Shown here: positions 22,548 through 34,463 of the stretch, piece by piece
Position numbering within the stretch: position 1 is the first letter of the stretch
How the letters are laid out: each line of letters starts with the position of its first letter
Assembly: GCA_949361645.1 (NCBI GenBank)
Contig: OX442415.1
Span: forward strand, 26,749,092 to 26,813,091
Length of the DNA: 64,000 bases
Direction of reading: 5' to 3'
DNA from: Spongilla lacustris
Lineage: Eukaryota > Porifera > Demospongiae > Spongillida > Spongillidae
Notes under the pieces: generated by a model
Database searches by the model: none
What the model was told of the DNA's origin: nothing
What the model saw: only the letters and a program-made list of their open reading frames with translations
Position numbers and translations under genes: made by a program

Positions 22548-23071
22548 ATTGCTCTGCTGCTGGGTGTGGCCATTGCTCTGCTGTCAGGTGTGGCCATTGC
22601 TCTGCTGCTGGGTGTGGCCATTGCTCTGCTGCTGTGGGTGGCCATTGCTCTGCTGTCAGGTGTGGCCATTGCTCTGCTGCCAGGTGTGGCCATTGCTCTG
22701 CTGCTGGGTGTGGCCACTGCACTGCTGCCAGGTGTGGCCATTGCTCTGCAGCTGGGTGTGGCCATTGCACTGCTGTCAGGTGTGGCCATTGCTCAGTTTG
22801 CTGCCAGGTGTGACCATTGCTTTGCTGCTGGGTGTTACCATTGCTCTGCTGCTGGGTGTGGCCATTGCTCTGCTGCCAGGTGTGGCCATTGCTCTGCTGC
22901 TGGGTGTGGCCATTGCTCTGCTGCCAGGTATTACCATTGCTCTGCTGCTGGGTGTGGCCATTGCTCTGCTGCAAGGTGTGGCCATTGCTCTGCTGTCAGG
23001 TGTGGCCATTGCTCTGCTGTCAGGTGTGGCCATTGCTTTGCTACTGGGTGTGGCCATTGCTCTGCTGCTAG
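22548..23071. repeat. 24-bp minisatellite
   Basis: About 22 copies of a 24-bp unit, GGTGTGGCCATTGCTCTGCT plus GCTG or GTCA. With a period divisible by 3 it stays open in several frames on both strands (for example LLGVAIAL and SNGHTQQQ repeats). No flanking exon signals or conserved ends support translation. Confidence 0.95.
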
Positions 23072-23079
23072 CAGTTACG

Positions 23080-24043
23080 CTGACCCCATCCACATGACTG
23101 GCATGTGTGTAGTGGCCTCAAGCAGCCTCACCACATTGACCCCACTTCCTCCATTGCTTGCTCTCGTCCGCTTATTGATCCTAGCATTATATAATGTATT
23201 ACTACACATTGTATGTGGTGTAGGACAATCGATCTTTAAAAATTATATTAAATTGGTGATTTTTGATTTGTAGACACCAATTGGGTAAAGGTAAAGAAAC
23301 AAGGGATTACTGAAATTATGCATCGCCTCCATTTAGAATCTTGAGGCAGGGAAATTTGTTAAATAATGTAGGTCTGTAATATCTTTCCAATTCCCTTGTT
23401 TTCTTACATATTTCTTACATAACCAATTTTATTCAAATTTTTTGTCTCAATCTACATGTTCTTAGTTTTTCCTTTCCTCAGTAAAATGATCGGCTGTATG
23501 CTCTCCCATATGTGAAGATTACTCACTGCAACCTACATTCCATTTTATGTGATGGGGTATCTTATATAACTGTTTGTTAATAATATTGCATGTTTCTTTT
23601 CATATGTGCCCATTAAGAAATGCCTTCAATATGTGGTGATGCCAATAACCTGATTATGAATTCATTGGTTTCCATCATTTTTCTATGCTATGGTGGTGTC
23701 ATCAGTATGCTTATTTAATTGGTTTGTGCATATGCTTCAAGCAGATAAATCTTGTGCTTTACTTGCATGCTATGGGGCAATCATTTACATGCATACCATT
23801 TTGCTTCTACTGATGTCAGTATTGGATGACTTCAGTTATAAGTACCTGTAGGTAAGTTTATTATTTTTCAATCCTTATCCTGGTTATGGGTCTGGGCTCC
23901 CCATGTTTATGTTTCATACACTTTTTTATAGTACCCAATAAAAACTATAATTTATATTACAGCTGACAGTATATATACATGTATGCAGGAATATTGATAA
24001 TGAAAAGATGTATCAGTTATTATTGTTTTTCATAGACAAAACG
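23080..24043. other. 3' flank of the ankyrin gene
   Basis: AT-rich and without ORFs. On the minus strand an AATAAA (complement of 23857-23862) lies about 180 bases past the stop of the ankyrin gene and could be its polyadenylation signal. Confidence 0.45.
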
Positions 24044-27000
24044 TCATGAAATACATGTACCATGTAACACATCTACTTCTTGGTTGGCCTGGGCACCCCT
24101 ATGCATCAGCAGCTCCACGCAGTCAACTTTGCCCCTATGTGATGCCCACATCAGTGGAGTCCAGCCAGCCTGTGAAGGGAAGGACATGCCAATCACTAGA
24201 ACTCTAAAAAAATTCAAATAAGTTCAACAAAGGTAAGTTTGCTAAATGTAGGTCTGTAATGTTGCGTAAATTCATCATTGCATGATTACTTGTTGTCTCA
24301 ATTGGTGCCTACATATAAACCAATTTTTAAAAAGCCATATAATATAATGGAAGTTTTTTTAAAAGTTGAATATATAAATGAACTTTCAATTACTGTCATG
24401 GCACAGGAAAACGAAGATTAAAGTATTTTCTCTTTTCAATTATCATACTTGCAAGCGAACAGCATTATGCAAACAGTGGTACAATTTTCAGCCCACTAGC
24501 TAAATACAGAAAGTTCGGGGCACATGTAGTTGAACATTATTACATGTACATAAGCGTGTCAATATGACATCCACTCTTGCAAGTGTGATAATTGAAAAAA
24601 GAAGTTCACTATCACAAGCAGTTATACCACTACTCATTTTCAGTACATAACATTCACATAAGCACCCACGACTGTAAAAAAGTCTGCAAAGCTTATGAGT
24701 CAGCACCTATAGCCTAATCCACCTACACAAATACAACAGGCACAACTGGCAAAACAACGATGAGGTCCACTATCATACAGGCTGAGTGAGAAACACCTGC
24801 AGTGACTGAACTGTTGAATATACCATGTATAAGGAACAGCTAACTAGCTAACTAAGTAGGAATGTTCTAATAGTGAAAGCCAACGCAAATAAACATGCTC
24901 TAATATTGTAGCTTCTGGCCACAAAATCATTAGCACTGTGATAACTCTTGTTCAGATTGAGTTTCTATCAATCATGCCAAAGATACAGTGCAATAAACCT
25001 CTTGTCCAAATCAAATCTTCTTGCATCAGATCCAGAAGGAGAAACATTTGGGGGTTCGGTTATGAAAACTAGAGGGCACTATCTCCGTTTTCTCAGCTTT
25101 CAGTTATTGTAGGTATTCACTAGCTCTATCCAAATACATTTTTAAGTCCAATTGATTCTACAAATACTTGATAGTGTGCATGTGTATGCACACAATTTAT
25201 ATGTGCCTTGGCAATATTAGCAGAGAAGTCAGTGGCCTTGTTTGATAAAACGTATCTGCTCCACATACCAATATCGCACATCAAAATGAAATTCAGCACC
25301 TCAAATTACTTTGTCCATAATACTTTGAACACCCAAGAATTCTGGAGGACAATCCTTTTCCATATACAAGCTTGTCCATTGTATGCATATTTTAGCAGGG
25401 CATAAATTACTATTGAGCAGCATTACATGTACATAGTGGGTGAACATTATGACTAGAATTATTATACACTGCTTTGAGTGCTACATGTACATATGCTTCT
25501 GGTGTACCATAATCCATATTATTGTAATTCCAGATACATGTGCCCACAGCAGTGTGGGGGGAAAAAGGTACTGTAACACATTTGCAACTCACAATATCTT
25601 GTTCATTGATTTGGGCACCACCATCCAGTAGTTCCTTTACACACTCAACATGTCCCTCTGATGATGCCTTCATCAGTGGAGTCGACCCAAACTACAAGGA
25701 AGATATATATTTTAGGTGCAAGCCATCTCTGTGGACACAGATAGGATAGGACTGTAACAATAAGCTTTCCAGCAGAAATATAGGAAGAAACTTCTGTAAG
25801 CTGCAATTTCAATCATGGTTATCAACTCTATACCTTAGTGACCACTACAGTGCAATCAAATGATTATAATGGACATTCTACCATGCGTCCGTCTTTGGTT
25901 ACATGTATTGATCATTATTGAGGAAAGGTGGGTAGGGGGGGGGGGGGGGGGGGAATGATGATCCACGGAGCAATAGCAGTAAAAGGTCCATTAGAAGCAG
26001 TCCACAACATGCAGCACCCACACCCTAGGTATTAGCCTAAATCTTGAAATTTTACATACAGTATCTTGTTGGTCAGCCAGGGCACCGCTATCCAATAGCA
26101 ATTTCACACAATCAGCATGGCCACCTGAAGCTGCCTTCATAAGTGCAGTCCATCCAGCCTGTAAAAGAGAAAGCCATACAACCCTTCTGGCTGTAAATGC
26201 AAGGGAACTGGATTTTCAATATCAAGCAACTATCATTTCTCTACAAGACAAATCAGTTGTATTGTAAACAATTGATGTTAAGAAGTAAACAAACCTTTAT
26301 TCTTAATAAATTGCAGTTCCTGTGAGGAGCATAGCAAAGCTTTCAAATTTATTTTATACATATAGGTACGCTCTATTGTACTTATGTGCATGGTAAGTTT
26401 GATTTCTTAAGTCTAAGTGGTTGATTGGAAATAATGTGTTTATGAGGTGTCACGGGGTTCACCAAATTAGTTCGACTTAAGGTCTAAAATTTATTTAAGA
26501 AGCCCTTATATGCTGCCTATGTAAATGGGAAAAGTTTACAATGTAAAGTAAGATGGACTGAAATAGTTGTGGCGTAAACACAAATGCATTTGGTGCAGAG
26601 TCTGGGAGAGAGTTCCAAATGTGAATAGCCCTATGGGTGAAAAAAATTAGATCTGCAGGTACAGCGAGGTAGACCAAGCATATAGCTGCTTACTAAACCT
26701 TCACCTTCCATCTCTTGAGCACCACAAGATATATTTTTATATGATAATCTGCTTAAAGATTATTAACCACTCTGTTGACCTCCCCTTTGACAGATTCTTT
26801 TCCTTTGCTGATATGAGCCGTAACACATGTGATAAACTTCAAGCACATTAGCTGTCATTTCCATATTTAACATATAGGTAAACAAAGGGTGGTGAAAAGT
26901 AAAAAACAACTTTGTGGTACCTACATGTATGTGCATGGCAGGTTTGACCTCTTTGGACAAAGTGGTGGGAAAGATTGACACGTTTTTTGAAGTGCTGTGG

Positions 27001-29655
27001 GGTTTGCTAGAATTGAGACAAGTTAGACAAATTAGTTTGACTTAAGGTCTGAATGCAATTATAATCTCTGTCATACATGATGCCATATTTAGGGGCAGGG
27101 CTATTGAATATTTACAGGGGATGTTCATTGAGTGCTTGTACATTCTTCTCAGAACCAAACAAGTGTGGTGTCAAACCAGATCACTACAACAGACCGCACT
27201 GCATATAATGTTATGTCACAAGAGTATACGTCACGAAATTTATTAATGAAATTGCTAAGTTGCAGCGAAAATGCGTAACATTTGAGCTCTTGAAGCACAA
27301 TTTCTATCCCAAAGATACCAAAATATATATGGAAATCTTAGCCATTCATTACTAGCCTTTCTCAATGTTTGTTTACCTGTATGTATCATACGATGTTATT
27401 GAGAAAAACAATTACAATTACAAAATGCACCTGCATATCTTTAAAAAAAAAAAGACAAAGTTTACGAAATATTAGTAATGGAAAATGGTTTCATCTCAAA
27501 CTCAACTCACAGTATCCTGGTTAAAAGTCTGGGCACCCCTATCCACCAAAAGCTTCACACATTCAGCACTGCCCCCTGATGATGCCATCATCAGTGGGGT
27601 CCACCCATCCTGGGAGAGGGTATTACCACCAATGTCCACATTTTGTCACATACAATGTACAACAAACCTGCAGGCAGTAGACCACACATGGCCTTATACT
27701 ACAGGGACACATGGGCCCACCACACTTTATACATGGAGTAGACCAGTACATATGGGCACACCCCAATGACAAAAAATTTGAACAGACTCTAGCTAATTGT
27801 TATGTGTGCTGGTCTACTCCCTGTATGAGGTGTGGTGTGCCCATGTGTGCTGGTATACTCTCTGTCATGTGTACTGGTCTACTCCATATAGCTTTAAATA
27901 ATAGCAGTAAACGGTAAACACATGTATGGATAATTATAATCAAAAGCTTTGAAAACATATAGAAATAGAGCAAGAACATGGCCTGAATGCCATAGACTAT
28001 GTGAAGTACACGACCAATAATGTCATACACCCCCAGAATATACATGACTGTGTCCCCAGACTAATACAAACATTCAATAACTACATTACTGTTTCTCCTA
28101 ACAGCCCTCTTCACTTAAGGCCAGCAAGACAGGGCGACTTCAAGGCGATCGATTTGTCGCATGCAACTCAATTGAATATGCGTGAAAATTCTGTAATTGT
28201 TTAGTTTACTGATGGTTTGCAGAACTTTTACCCACATTCAATTGAGATGCATGCGACAAATCAGCAGAAAGTTGCCCCATGTACATGTATGCTGGCCTTT
28301 AGAACTACCTTATCGCTCCCTATACATATAATCTTGCACACACATTGGCCACAGGTCACTTATACCACTCCCTTTTCAAAGCGTTTTGGTCTGCCCCCAA
28401 AACCGCAATCACCTTATCCTGTTGATTGACCCGGGCACCCCTATCCATCAGAAGTTTCACACACTCAATATGTCCCCCTAATGATGCCGCCATCAGTGGA
28501 GTCCCTCCGTCCTGCAAAGGGAGGACATAAGCTAATACCTGAGTGAAAAACGATTGATTTTTTTTTCTTAATAGCTTGCTATATACTTGATCGTATATAA
28601 CATAGTGATTCCATGACATACTGTGATCCCACCCATAACAGCTAGAGGAATCCCATAACAGAGCTGTCCCATAATAGAGGAATCCCATAACAGAGTGGTC
28701 CCATAACAGAGGGATCCCATAACAGAATGATCACATAACTGTAACATGCATGCTGTATTGTCTACAATCTGTAGATGACAATTGTGCGCTGCAACTACGT
28801 CATCATTGATGCATTGATTATTGCACGCCTAATTTCAGATGGCAACTGTAAATTACGTACATCATAGTGGACTAAGAAGCACATGCACATGTATCATGTC
28901 TAACCTCATCCATAGCATTAACATCCACACCCTGCTCAAGTAATCCCATGACATCATCTGTCCTGCCGCAACTCGCTCCGTCCATTAGCTTCTCTTCTAA
29001 TGCCTAACACATTTATTAAAAGTAGTCAGATTATTAAATTGACCAGTGTCTTGGAAGTTGGTGGTACACTAGTTGGACCGCAATCTTCTTATAGCTAGAG
29101 TTTAATAAGACTGCTACATGTACATATAAAGCATCACTGCACCGCCCATCTTCTCCCACTTATGCAGTTCGACTCCCCCACTTCTATTATTCTTGTTTTT
29201 CGTGTAGTTAGATCACACGATATGTTAGGATAAGCGCCAGTGCATGTGGGGCTACTAAGCGAGACTAGCCAACACTCCCGTTTGGTGTCACGCTGCTGCC
29301 TCTTTAAAACGAAATGAAATGAAAGAGTGGGAGGGTGAGGGGGAAACCCTCCCTCCCTATGTAAAGAGCGTCAAATGGGCGTGGTTAACCCTCCCTCTCT
29401 TGATGAAAAGTACCCCGCCATACACCCCATCGTGCACCAGTTGGGCTGGCTCTTTCCCCATATCGTTCTTGAACTGCACGAAATAAGGTAAAGTTCGCTT
29501 GCATTCGGATTCAACACAGCGGCCCCTTCCCCTCCTCCTCTTAGTCCTTTTTTTTTTTTTTTTCATTGTATGGAGGGGGGGAACTGCATACGCGCCAAAC
29601 TGGGTCCGTTATATTATACAATAATATACATGTATGTATATACCTTTGACTCCAT
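24044..29655 (-). CDS. Ankyrin-repeat protein, seven coding exons
   Basis: Minus-strand exons, 5' to 3': 29655-29644 (MESK), 29003-28905, 28511-28413, 27609-27511, 26158-26060, 25691-25593 and 24169-24044. All introns have AG acceptors and GT donors and are phase 0. The five middle exons are each exactly 99 bp and encode one 33-residue ankyrin repeat; examples are DGGTPLMAASLGGHIECVKL and FGSTPLMKASSEGHVECVKE. The first of these (ALEEKLMDGASCGR...) is the divergent cap repeat. The last exon encodes a sixth repeat and a short tail ending in TGA at 24044-24046. Total is 210 aa. The T-P-L-M, G-H-x-E-C-V-K-L-L and G-A-x-x-N/Q-x-Q-D positions fit ankyrin repeats, which mediate protein-protein binding. 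No catalytic domain is linked. The start was chosen as the first ATG continuing in frame; an upstream exon or further repeat exons in the long introns remain possible. Introns hold LINE, MITE and repeat debris. Confidence 0.85.
25935..25953. repeat. G-run in an ankyrin-gene intron
   Basis: An uninterrupted run of about 19 G on the plus strand (C on the transcribed sense). Confidence 0.9.
26330..27060. repeat. Two diverged direct repeats within an intron
   Basis: 26330-26490 and 26880-27060 share the order GGTAC..TGTGCATGG..GTTTGA..CAAATTAGTT..GACTTAAGGTCT. The same AAATTAGTTCGACTTAA-type block occurs in the terminal repeat of the 60.8-kb transposon (around 61115-61225), so these are probably old relatives of that terminus. 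Confidence 0.5.
26495..26690 (-). pseudogene. LINE reverse transcriptase C-terminal tail fragment
   Basis: The minus-strand frame contains FFTHRAIHIWNSLPDSAPNA, the tail that closes many non-LTR (CR1/L2/RTE-like) reverse transcriptases (F-x-x-R-x-x-x-x-WN-x-LP). Only about 60 residues remain inside an intron of the ankyrin gene, so this is a 5'-truncated dead copy. Confidence 0.65.
28118..28298. mobile_element. Small foldback MITE in an ankyrin intron
   Basis: The ends AGGCCAGCA and TGCTGGCCT are flanked by TTA (28115-28117 and 28299-28301), as in Harbinger-type MITEs. Inner 25-bp arms around TTTGTCGCATGCA (28153-28177 and 28237-28261) pair with one mismatch. About 180 bp, no ORF. Confidence 0.75.
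28630..28735. repeat. Short CCCATAACAGAG-type tandem repeat
   Basis: Irregular units of about 17 bp (CCCATAACAGAG plus a few bases) upstream of the second ankyrin repeat exon, within its intron. Confidence 0.7.
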
Positions 29656-29942
29656 TGCTAACTCCTCACGCGCATCAATATTATTATTATCAGAGCCATA
29701 GCAACGGCACAGGTGTTTCGCAGTGGATATTTATCAGGACCCACGGTAGTGGATCCTATGTAGGATTGGCTTCGTGGGCGTGGTTTCGATCGAGCGTTTT
29801 AAAACAGTAACGAAGCGTTGCCTTTACTCGCCAGCTCGCATATAATCCATCACAAACATGACAGATATGCACATATAACGCCTCTCTATTGATAATTCCA
29901 TGCATAGTAATAGCACAAACCCAGCTCCTTAATTCGTTACGA
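29656..29942. other. 5' flank of the ankyrin gene
   Basis: Between the MESK start codon and the next hAT insertion. Contains the second copy of the hairpin motif (29731-29767: GGACCCAC-GGTA-GTGGATCC then TATGTAGGATTGG). Likely holds the promoter by position; no TATA box was identified with confidence. Confidence 0.4.
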
Positions 29943-29950
29943 GTGCATCT

Positions 29951-31283
29951 CAGTGTTGCCGCGGCCAGCCTTGGCCGTCCGGCAGCCGCGAAAATTTGCC
30001 AAAATTTGTGCTGACCGCCATCGGCCGCGGGCCGTCAATGTGTCTGGCCGTCTGAGCCGTCAAAGTAGGGTGACCGTCAGAATTGTACGGCTGACCGTAA
30101 AAATATTATCCGGTCACTGACGGTCAATTAGCTAATGCAATATGGCTGACGATATCGAATTTATCATGATTGATAGCTTCCCAGAAGCACAGACAGGATC
30201 ATGCCAGGTTCAAGGAAGAGATTTAGAATATTACTGGTCTGGTACTGATGATGCACCTGCAGATGTCCAATTATATCATTGTATCTATGGTCCAATTGAA
30301 CGGAGATGACATGCACAACAAATGCATTGGATGCCGCTTTTTAAAACTTAAATGATTTTGATAAACGCGACGCAGAGCGTTTGGCTGCTGATCCTATTGT
30401 GATGCAGATAACCATGCAGCAAAGAGATGGTAGACGATGAGTTTCGTCGAGACCTAAAAGCAAAATCCACTAGTTGGCGTGTAAATAATGTCATGGACTG
30501 GTGGAGCATTATTTAGCAAAGATGGCACTAAAATATTTGGCTGTTCCAGCGTCAAGTACACCTTCTGAACGTGTTTTTCCCAATTGAAGCTAACCCTTGA
30601 CAGAAAGAGGTATACATGGAGAATTGAGGCAGACAGGCTTGAAAGGATTTGCTTTTATACGCTACAACAAGAACTTCAGTGCCAGCCGTAATTTCCATCC
30701 TCACCTCCTTAATTCTCTTTGTAGTGTCTTGGACCCCCAGACTTGGCTCTCAGTCACGATTCACTCATTAACAAAAAGGATCATTCAATCAATGAGCATG
30801 CGCACAACTGCACTCTAAATATACGTATGCCAATACATCACACTCTTCAGGCGCGCTGTTTCCATTATGTCCATATACATGTATATTCGTATTTATCCGC
30901 TCAGTGAATCATTGCTATATCAGTATAATGCATCTGGTATCGTCTATAAATGAATTAGTAGAAAGCCGCATCTATACACATGCAAACCGATGACCAGCAG
31001 TGCATGCGGAGTTATATACGCTGCCAATACAGTAAAATAATAGACGTATTCAAGCTTTGACCGACTAAGACCGTCTGCCGTGACCGGTAAGTATGAACTG
31101 GCGGTTTTTGACGGTCCAAAACTGACCGTGACCGTGCCGGATAGGTTTCAAACGGCCTGCCCGTGATCGTGACCGTATGGACTGGTCACGGCTATCTCTA
31201 GCCGTGACCGTGACCGCCAGAGGTCTATTCCGGTCAACTGGCCGTCCGTGACTTCCTCCAACCGGTCAACCGCGGCAACACTG
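29951..31283 (+). mobile_element. hAT element with perfect TSD GTGCATCT
   Basis: The ends are CAGTGTTGCCGCGG and CCGCGGCAACACTG, with GTGCATCT at both 29943-29950 and 31284-31291. The subterminal 100-200 bp on each side are dense in GACCGT/ACGGTC motifs, which may be transposase binding sites. The 1333-bp element keeps decayed pieces of a transposase on the plus strand. It lies between the ankyrin gene and the plus-strand unknown gene. Confidence 0.95.
30141..30640 (+). pseudogene. Decayed hAT transposase remnant
   Basis: An ATG at 30141 opens a 55-codon frame (MADDIEFIMIDSFPEAQTGS...) ending in TGA. About 30505-30590 still encodes DWWSI, then a stop, then LAKMALKYLAVPASSTPSER, the hAT C-terminal dimerisation motif. 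Several stops and shifts and a missing core show an internally deleted, dead copy of the BED-type hAT group. Confidence 0.75.
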
Positions 31284-31469
31284 GTGCATCTTCTGGCGGG
31301 CTATTTGTGAGGCTCTCGAACTTCCAGGTAAGTTGTGACGATAAAATACAGAATCTAGGGACATTGTAAAACAATTAAAGCTGGGTCATGTCTCGAGACG
31401 CGACATATCTAGGACATATAGAATCACGGTTGAAATATGTGAATAATTATCAACATCTTAGTTTTATAG

Positions 31470-32804
31470 ATGCTTTGCAATGGAACAGTTAGCTTAGAAA
31501 ACATTGCATGGTGTGCGGTGGTTGGTTGGTGGTGGCAAAGAAGTAAAGAAGCACCTATATCTTACAAAAAGGAGCTTAAACTAGCTTTTGGTACCAATGT
31601 GATCGTTGATCATGTAGAGATCCACCCACCATCGTTCTACAAACCGTGTAAGCTAAGGAAAGGGTGTTAAATGCTTCAAAGCAGAAAAAGCTAGTACCAT
31701 TTAAAAGTTTTGTCGTGCCTTGCAAGTGGTAAGCCCATGCTGTCACCTGTCATCATTGCTCCTGTGCGATATTGACAGATATTAACTACGATCGCAAGGT
31801 TAGTGCCAGAACGTACAACCTACAGGCTACTTTGCATAGTCTGCAGGATAAGATGAGGTAACAGATGAGGTAATATAAAAATTGGTTATTCAGTTTAGTT
31901 ATATATCTGCAGTATTACGGTGCAGTTTTATCAAATATGTCACATATACTTAGACCACTGTACATAAATCTCCAGTTCATAAAACAATTTCTACTGACAT
32001 ACCGGCATTTGTCATGTCTACTAAGCATAGAGCAAATAGCAGGTAAACAAGGGTCTAATACTGAATAAGGCAATAATATAGAACCTAATGCACAAACTGC
32101 TTGCATTTAAATATTAGACTCTTCAATTACAATCTTTAAATATTCTATTAACACTAGTATCTATTTGAAATACATATATATATATTTACATCTGATTGCA
32201 GTCATTCAGGTACTCGAAAAATCCAAACATACATGAACTTTTTCTCAGAAGAGGTTGTATAGATGATGATATGAAATGCACTTGTTACAGTCAAGGAGAA
32301 AACCCTATGGGTGAAGGAGTTCTTATTGCAATGCTTGGGCCCCCTTTTGAGAGATATATTCTACCAGCAGAAAATATCATTGATGAGAAACCTACATATG
32401 TGATCCAAAATGAGCAAATAGGTGTCTGAGAATCAATGCTTCTAAAAGTGGCATATGAGCAAGCCAAGGCTGCAAAGTACATTCTCTGTAGGACCACGTT
32501 TGATGACAAAAGCATGCTCATAGAACCTGATGTTACTGCCCTGGCACTGAAATGGCTTGTAGGGCAATGGCCACAATGGAGAGCAAATTACAAGCTCCAC
32601 ACACTGATAATTTGCATTCCTTATGGAGGGAAGTACAAGAGGGAAGAGGAGGACGCAGTGAGTGATGCTCATTCCAGTGGTATTATTATTGTCAGTATGA
32701 GCAGCAGGATGGAGGGGAACTGGAATAGCCATATGGAGAAATCAACGGACACGAAAGTTGCGGTTTGTAAATTTTTGGATTTCATTCCGCGGTACGTTCC
32801 ATAG
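31470..32804 (+). pseudogene. Unrecognised two-part gene with an in-frame TGA
   Basis: A donor (CTTCCAG|GTAAGT) at 31327 and an acceptor (TTTTATAG) before 31470 bracket a possible first intron. A frame from 31470 (MLCNGTVSLENIAWCAVVGW...) may splice at a GTGTAAGC near 31647 to an acceptor (TTGCAG) before 32202. From 32196 to 32804 one frame of 203 codons (HELFLRRGCIDDDMKCTCYS..., LIEPDVTALALKWLVGQWPQ...) is open except for a single TGA at 32427-32429. Composition is protein-like, with several Cys and Trp, but I recognise no domain. The TGA may be a nonsense mutation, a sequencing error, an unrecognised short intron or recoding. Family unknown. Confidence 0.45.
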
Positions 32805-32859
32805 AGAATGTATGGCGTTTTTACTAACTTGATTATTATTTACTTAACTAACAGACCTG

Positions 32860-33180
32860 CAACTTTTGCCACCCTCTAATACTACTCTAAATGATGTTTA
32901 AATGTAGGCAATTTCAAATTTTATACCTTGTATCGTCCAAAATTCTGGGACCATTTCTGAAAATATGATATTCCATAGACTTGTACAGAAAATGGAAAAA
33001 AATCATGCTAATTAAGATATTCCATTAGTTATAACTAATGAACAGAGGGGGATTAGAACTTTTGCCACCCTCTGAAACAATTCTACAACTATCCAAATAA
33101 TATAATATATGAAAAAAAGTGGATGTTGTCGTGAAGAATTTGGGGACCATTTTTAAAAATAGTAAATCAGTTTTGGTGCA
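32860..33180. repeat. Imperfect tandem duplication of about 200 bp
   Basis: AACTTTTGCCACCCTCT occurs at about 32870 and 33057. Both are followed by similar AT-rich text and a GGGACCATTT motif (32948 and 33145). No coding potential. Confidence 0.55.
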
Positions 33181-33491
33181 ATAAGGCGCCATTTTTAAAT
33201 GGCGTTTCTATGTGTTACCATAGATATTTAGTAAAATCAAGGATATTCCATAGTTAATAAAATGAGACAAACATGCCAGCATTTTGCAAAGCTGGAGTCG
33301 AGCAGAGGGCGTGGTGGGCCAGGTGCCGCCCCGTGCCGGGGGTAACTACTAGTACATGCCATGGAATACTAAAAGCTTCGAGTCTGTGTTTTCTGCAAGA
33401 CAGATCGATGTATTGAAATGATGTTAGGCTGCTTACCTCGACCGGCTGCTCAGACAAGAGATGTAGGCATACACGTAGCTGTAGCTGGATT

Positions 33492-33517
33492 TGAGCTATC
33501 CGAGTGCATCCTGAGGT
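33492..33517. repeat. Probable LTR 3' edge and primer site, copy 1
   Basis: A 26-bp sequence (TGAGCTATCCGAGTGCATCC...) is followed by CTACA and then TGGCGACGAG, a primer-binding-site-like start seen in Gypsy elements. The same 26 bp recurs at 35512-35537. The 5' bounds of the LTRs could not be matched. Confidence 0.5.
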
Positions 33518-33556
33518 CTACAGTGGCGACGAGGGTGCATGGGATAGCTAAGAAGG

Positions 33557-34418
33557 ATGGCAGGGGAGTGTGACGCGTCAACGGAAGACTGGTTGAGTTA
33601 ATACGTCGAGCGGCTAGAACATTTCTTCCTGGCAAATAAAGTGGAAGCCGAACAGAAAAAAGACGCTTTCCTCGCCTGTATTACATTTGGCCTGCTCCGA
33701 GCGCTCGTAGCACCCCAGAAATTGAAAGACCGAACGTACGAGCAACTGGTCGCAGCCTTAACGACACACGTAGCGCCTAAACCTCTAGTCATCGCAGAAC
33801 GTACGGTTCCACAAACGGGACAAAAGGAGGGATATGTGGTATGCAGCAAGTTTGCAGAACTGTGCGTTTGGTGCGACGTTATCAGAGACGCTGAGAGACA
33901 GGGTGTTCTTTGGTATGAGGGACGAGGGGGTACAGAAGAGACTCCTCACAAAGGCAGACCTCACTTTTGCCAAGGTGCTGGAGACAGCGGAAATAGCGGA
34001 AAGGGAGACTAAAGACGCGCAGAACAGTTGCAGAGTGTCACAAAACAGGAACAAGACCCTGAAGTACAACAAGTGGCAGCAACACCAAGAAGGGGGAGAC
34101 AGTCAGGCCTAGGGGCTTGCAACAGGTGTGGAGGAGCGCATGATACTCAACAGTGCAGGTTCAGAAACAAAGTTTGCAGGAAATGGGGGCAAATTGAGAG
34201 GGCGTATTGTGCAAAGAAAAGGGCAGAAGGAACAGGTGTTGGAAAGGGTGTACCCACTAGAGACCACTCTGTGAAGGAACTAAAGGGGGACGATGAAAGC
34301 AATGAAGAATGGGACGGACTGAAATGGGGATCACTACATGGCCTAGCAAAAGACAAGAGATATGGAATGAAACAGAGGACAATGGGTAAACCTATATGTA
34401 TGTGGAGTTCATCATGAA
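33557..34418 (+). pseudogene. Ty3/Gypsy gag, broken
   Basis: Starts MAGECDASTEDWLS, then a TAA. It continues YVERLEHFFLANKVEAEQ, FGLLRALVAPQKL, EQLVAALTTHVAPKPLVIAE, LRDRVFFGMRDEGVQKRLLT, DLTFAKVLETAEIAE, in more than one frame, and ends with a zinc-knuckle region CNRCGGAHDTQQC and a second degenerate C..C..Y..C. This is the normal order of a Gypsy gag (capsid then nucleocapsid). At least one stop and one or two shifts (near 33800-33840 and 34020) break it. No protease or reverse transcriptase follows on this strand. Confidence 0.85.
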
Positions 34419-34463
34419 TGAACAACTGCTATGTATCAATACAATTGGTTGTACCCCAAATTG

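Noticed and set aside
22468..23273. ORFs of 168-261 codons rich in Gln/Asn/His or Leu/Ala/Val
   Set aside because: Products of the 24-bp minisatellite; no flanking exon, no conserved ends, and open on both strands.
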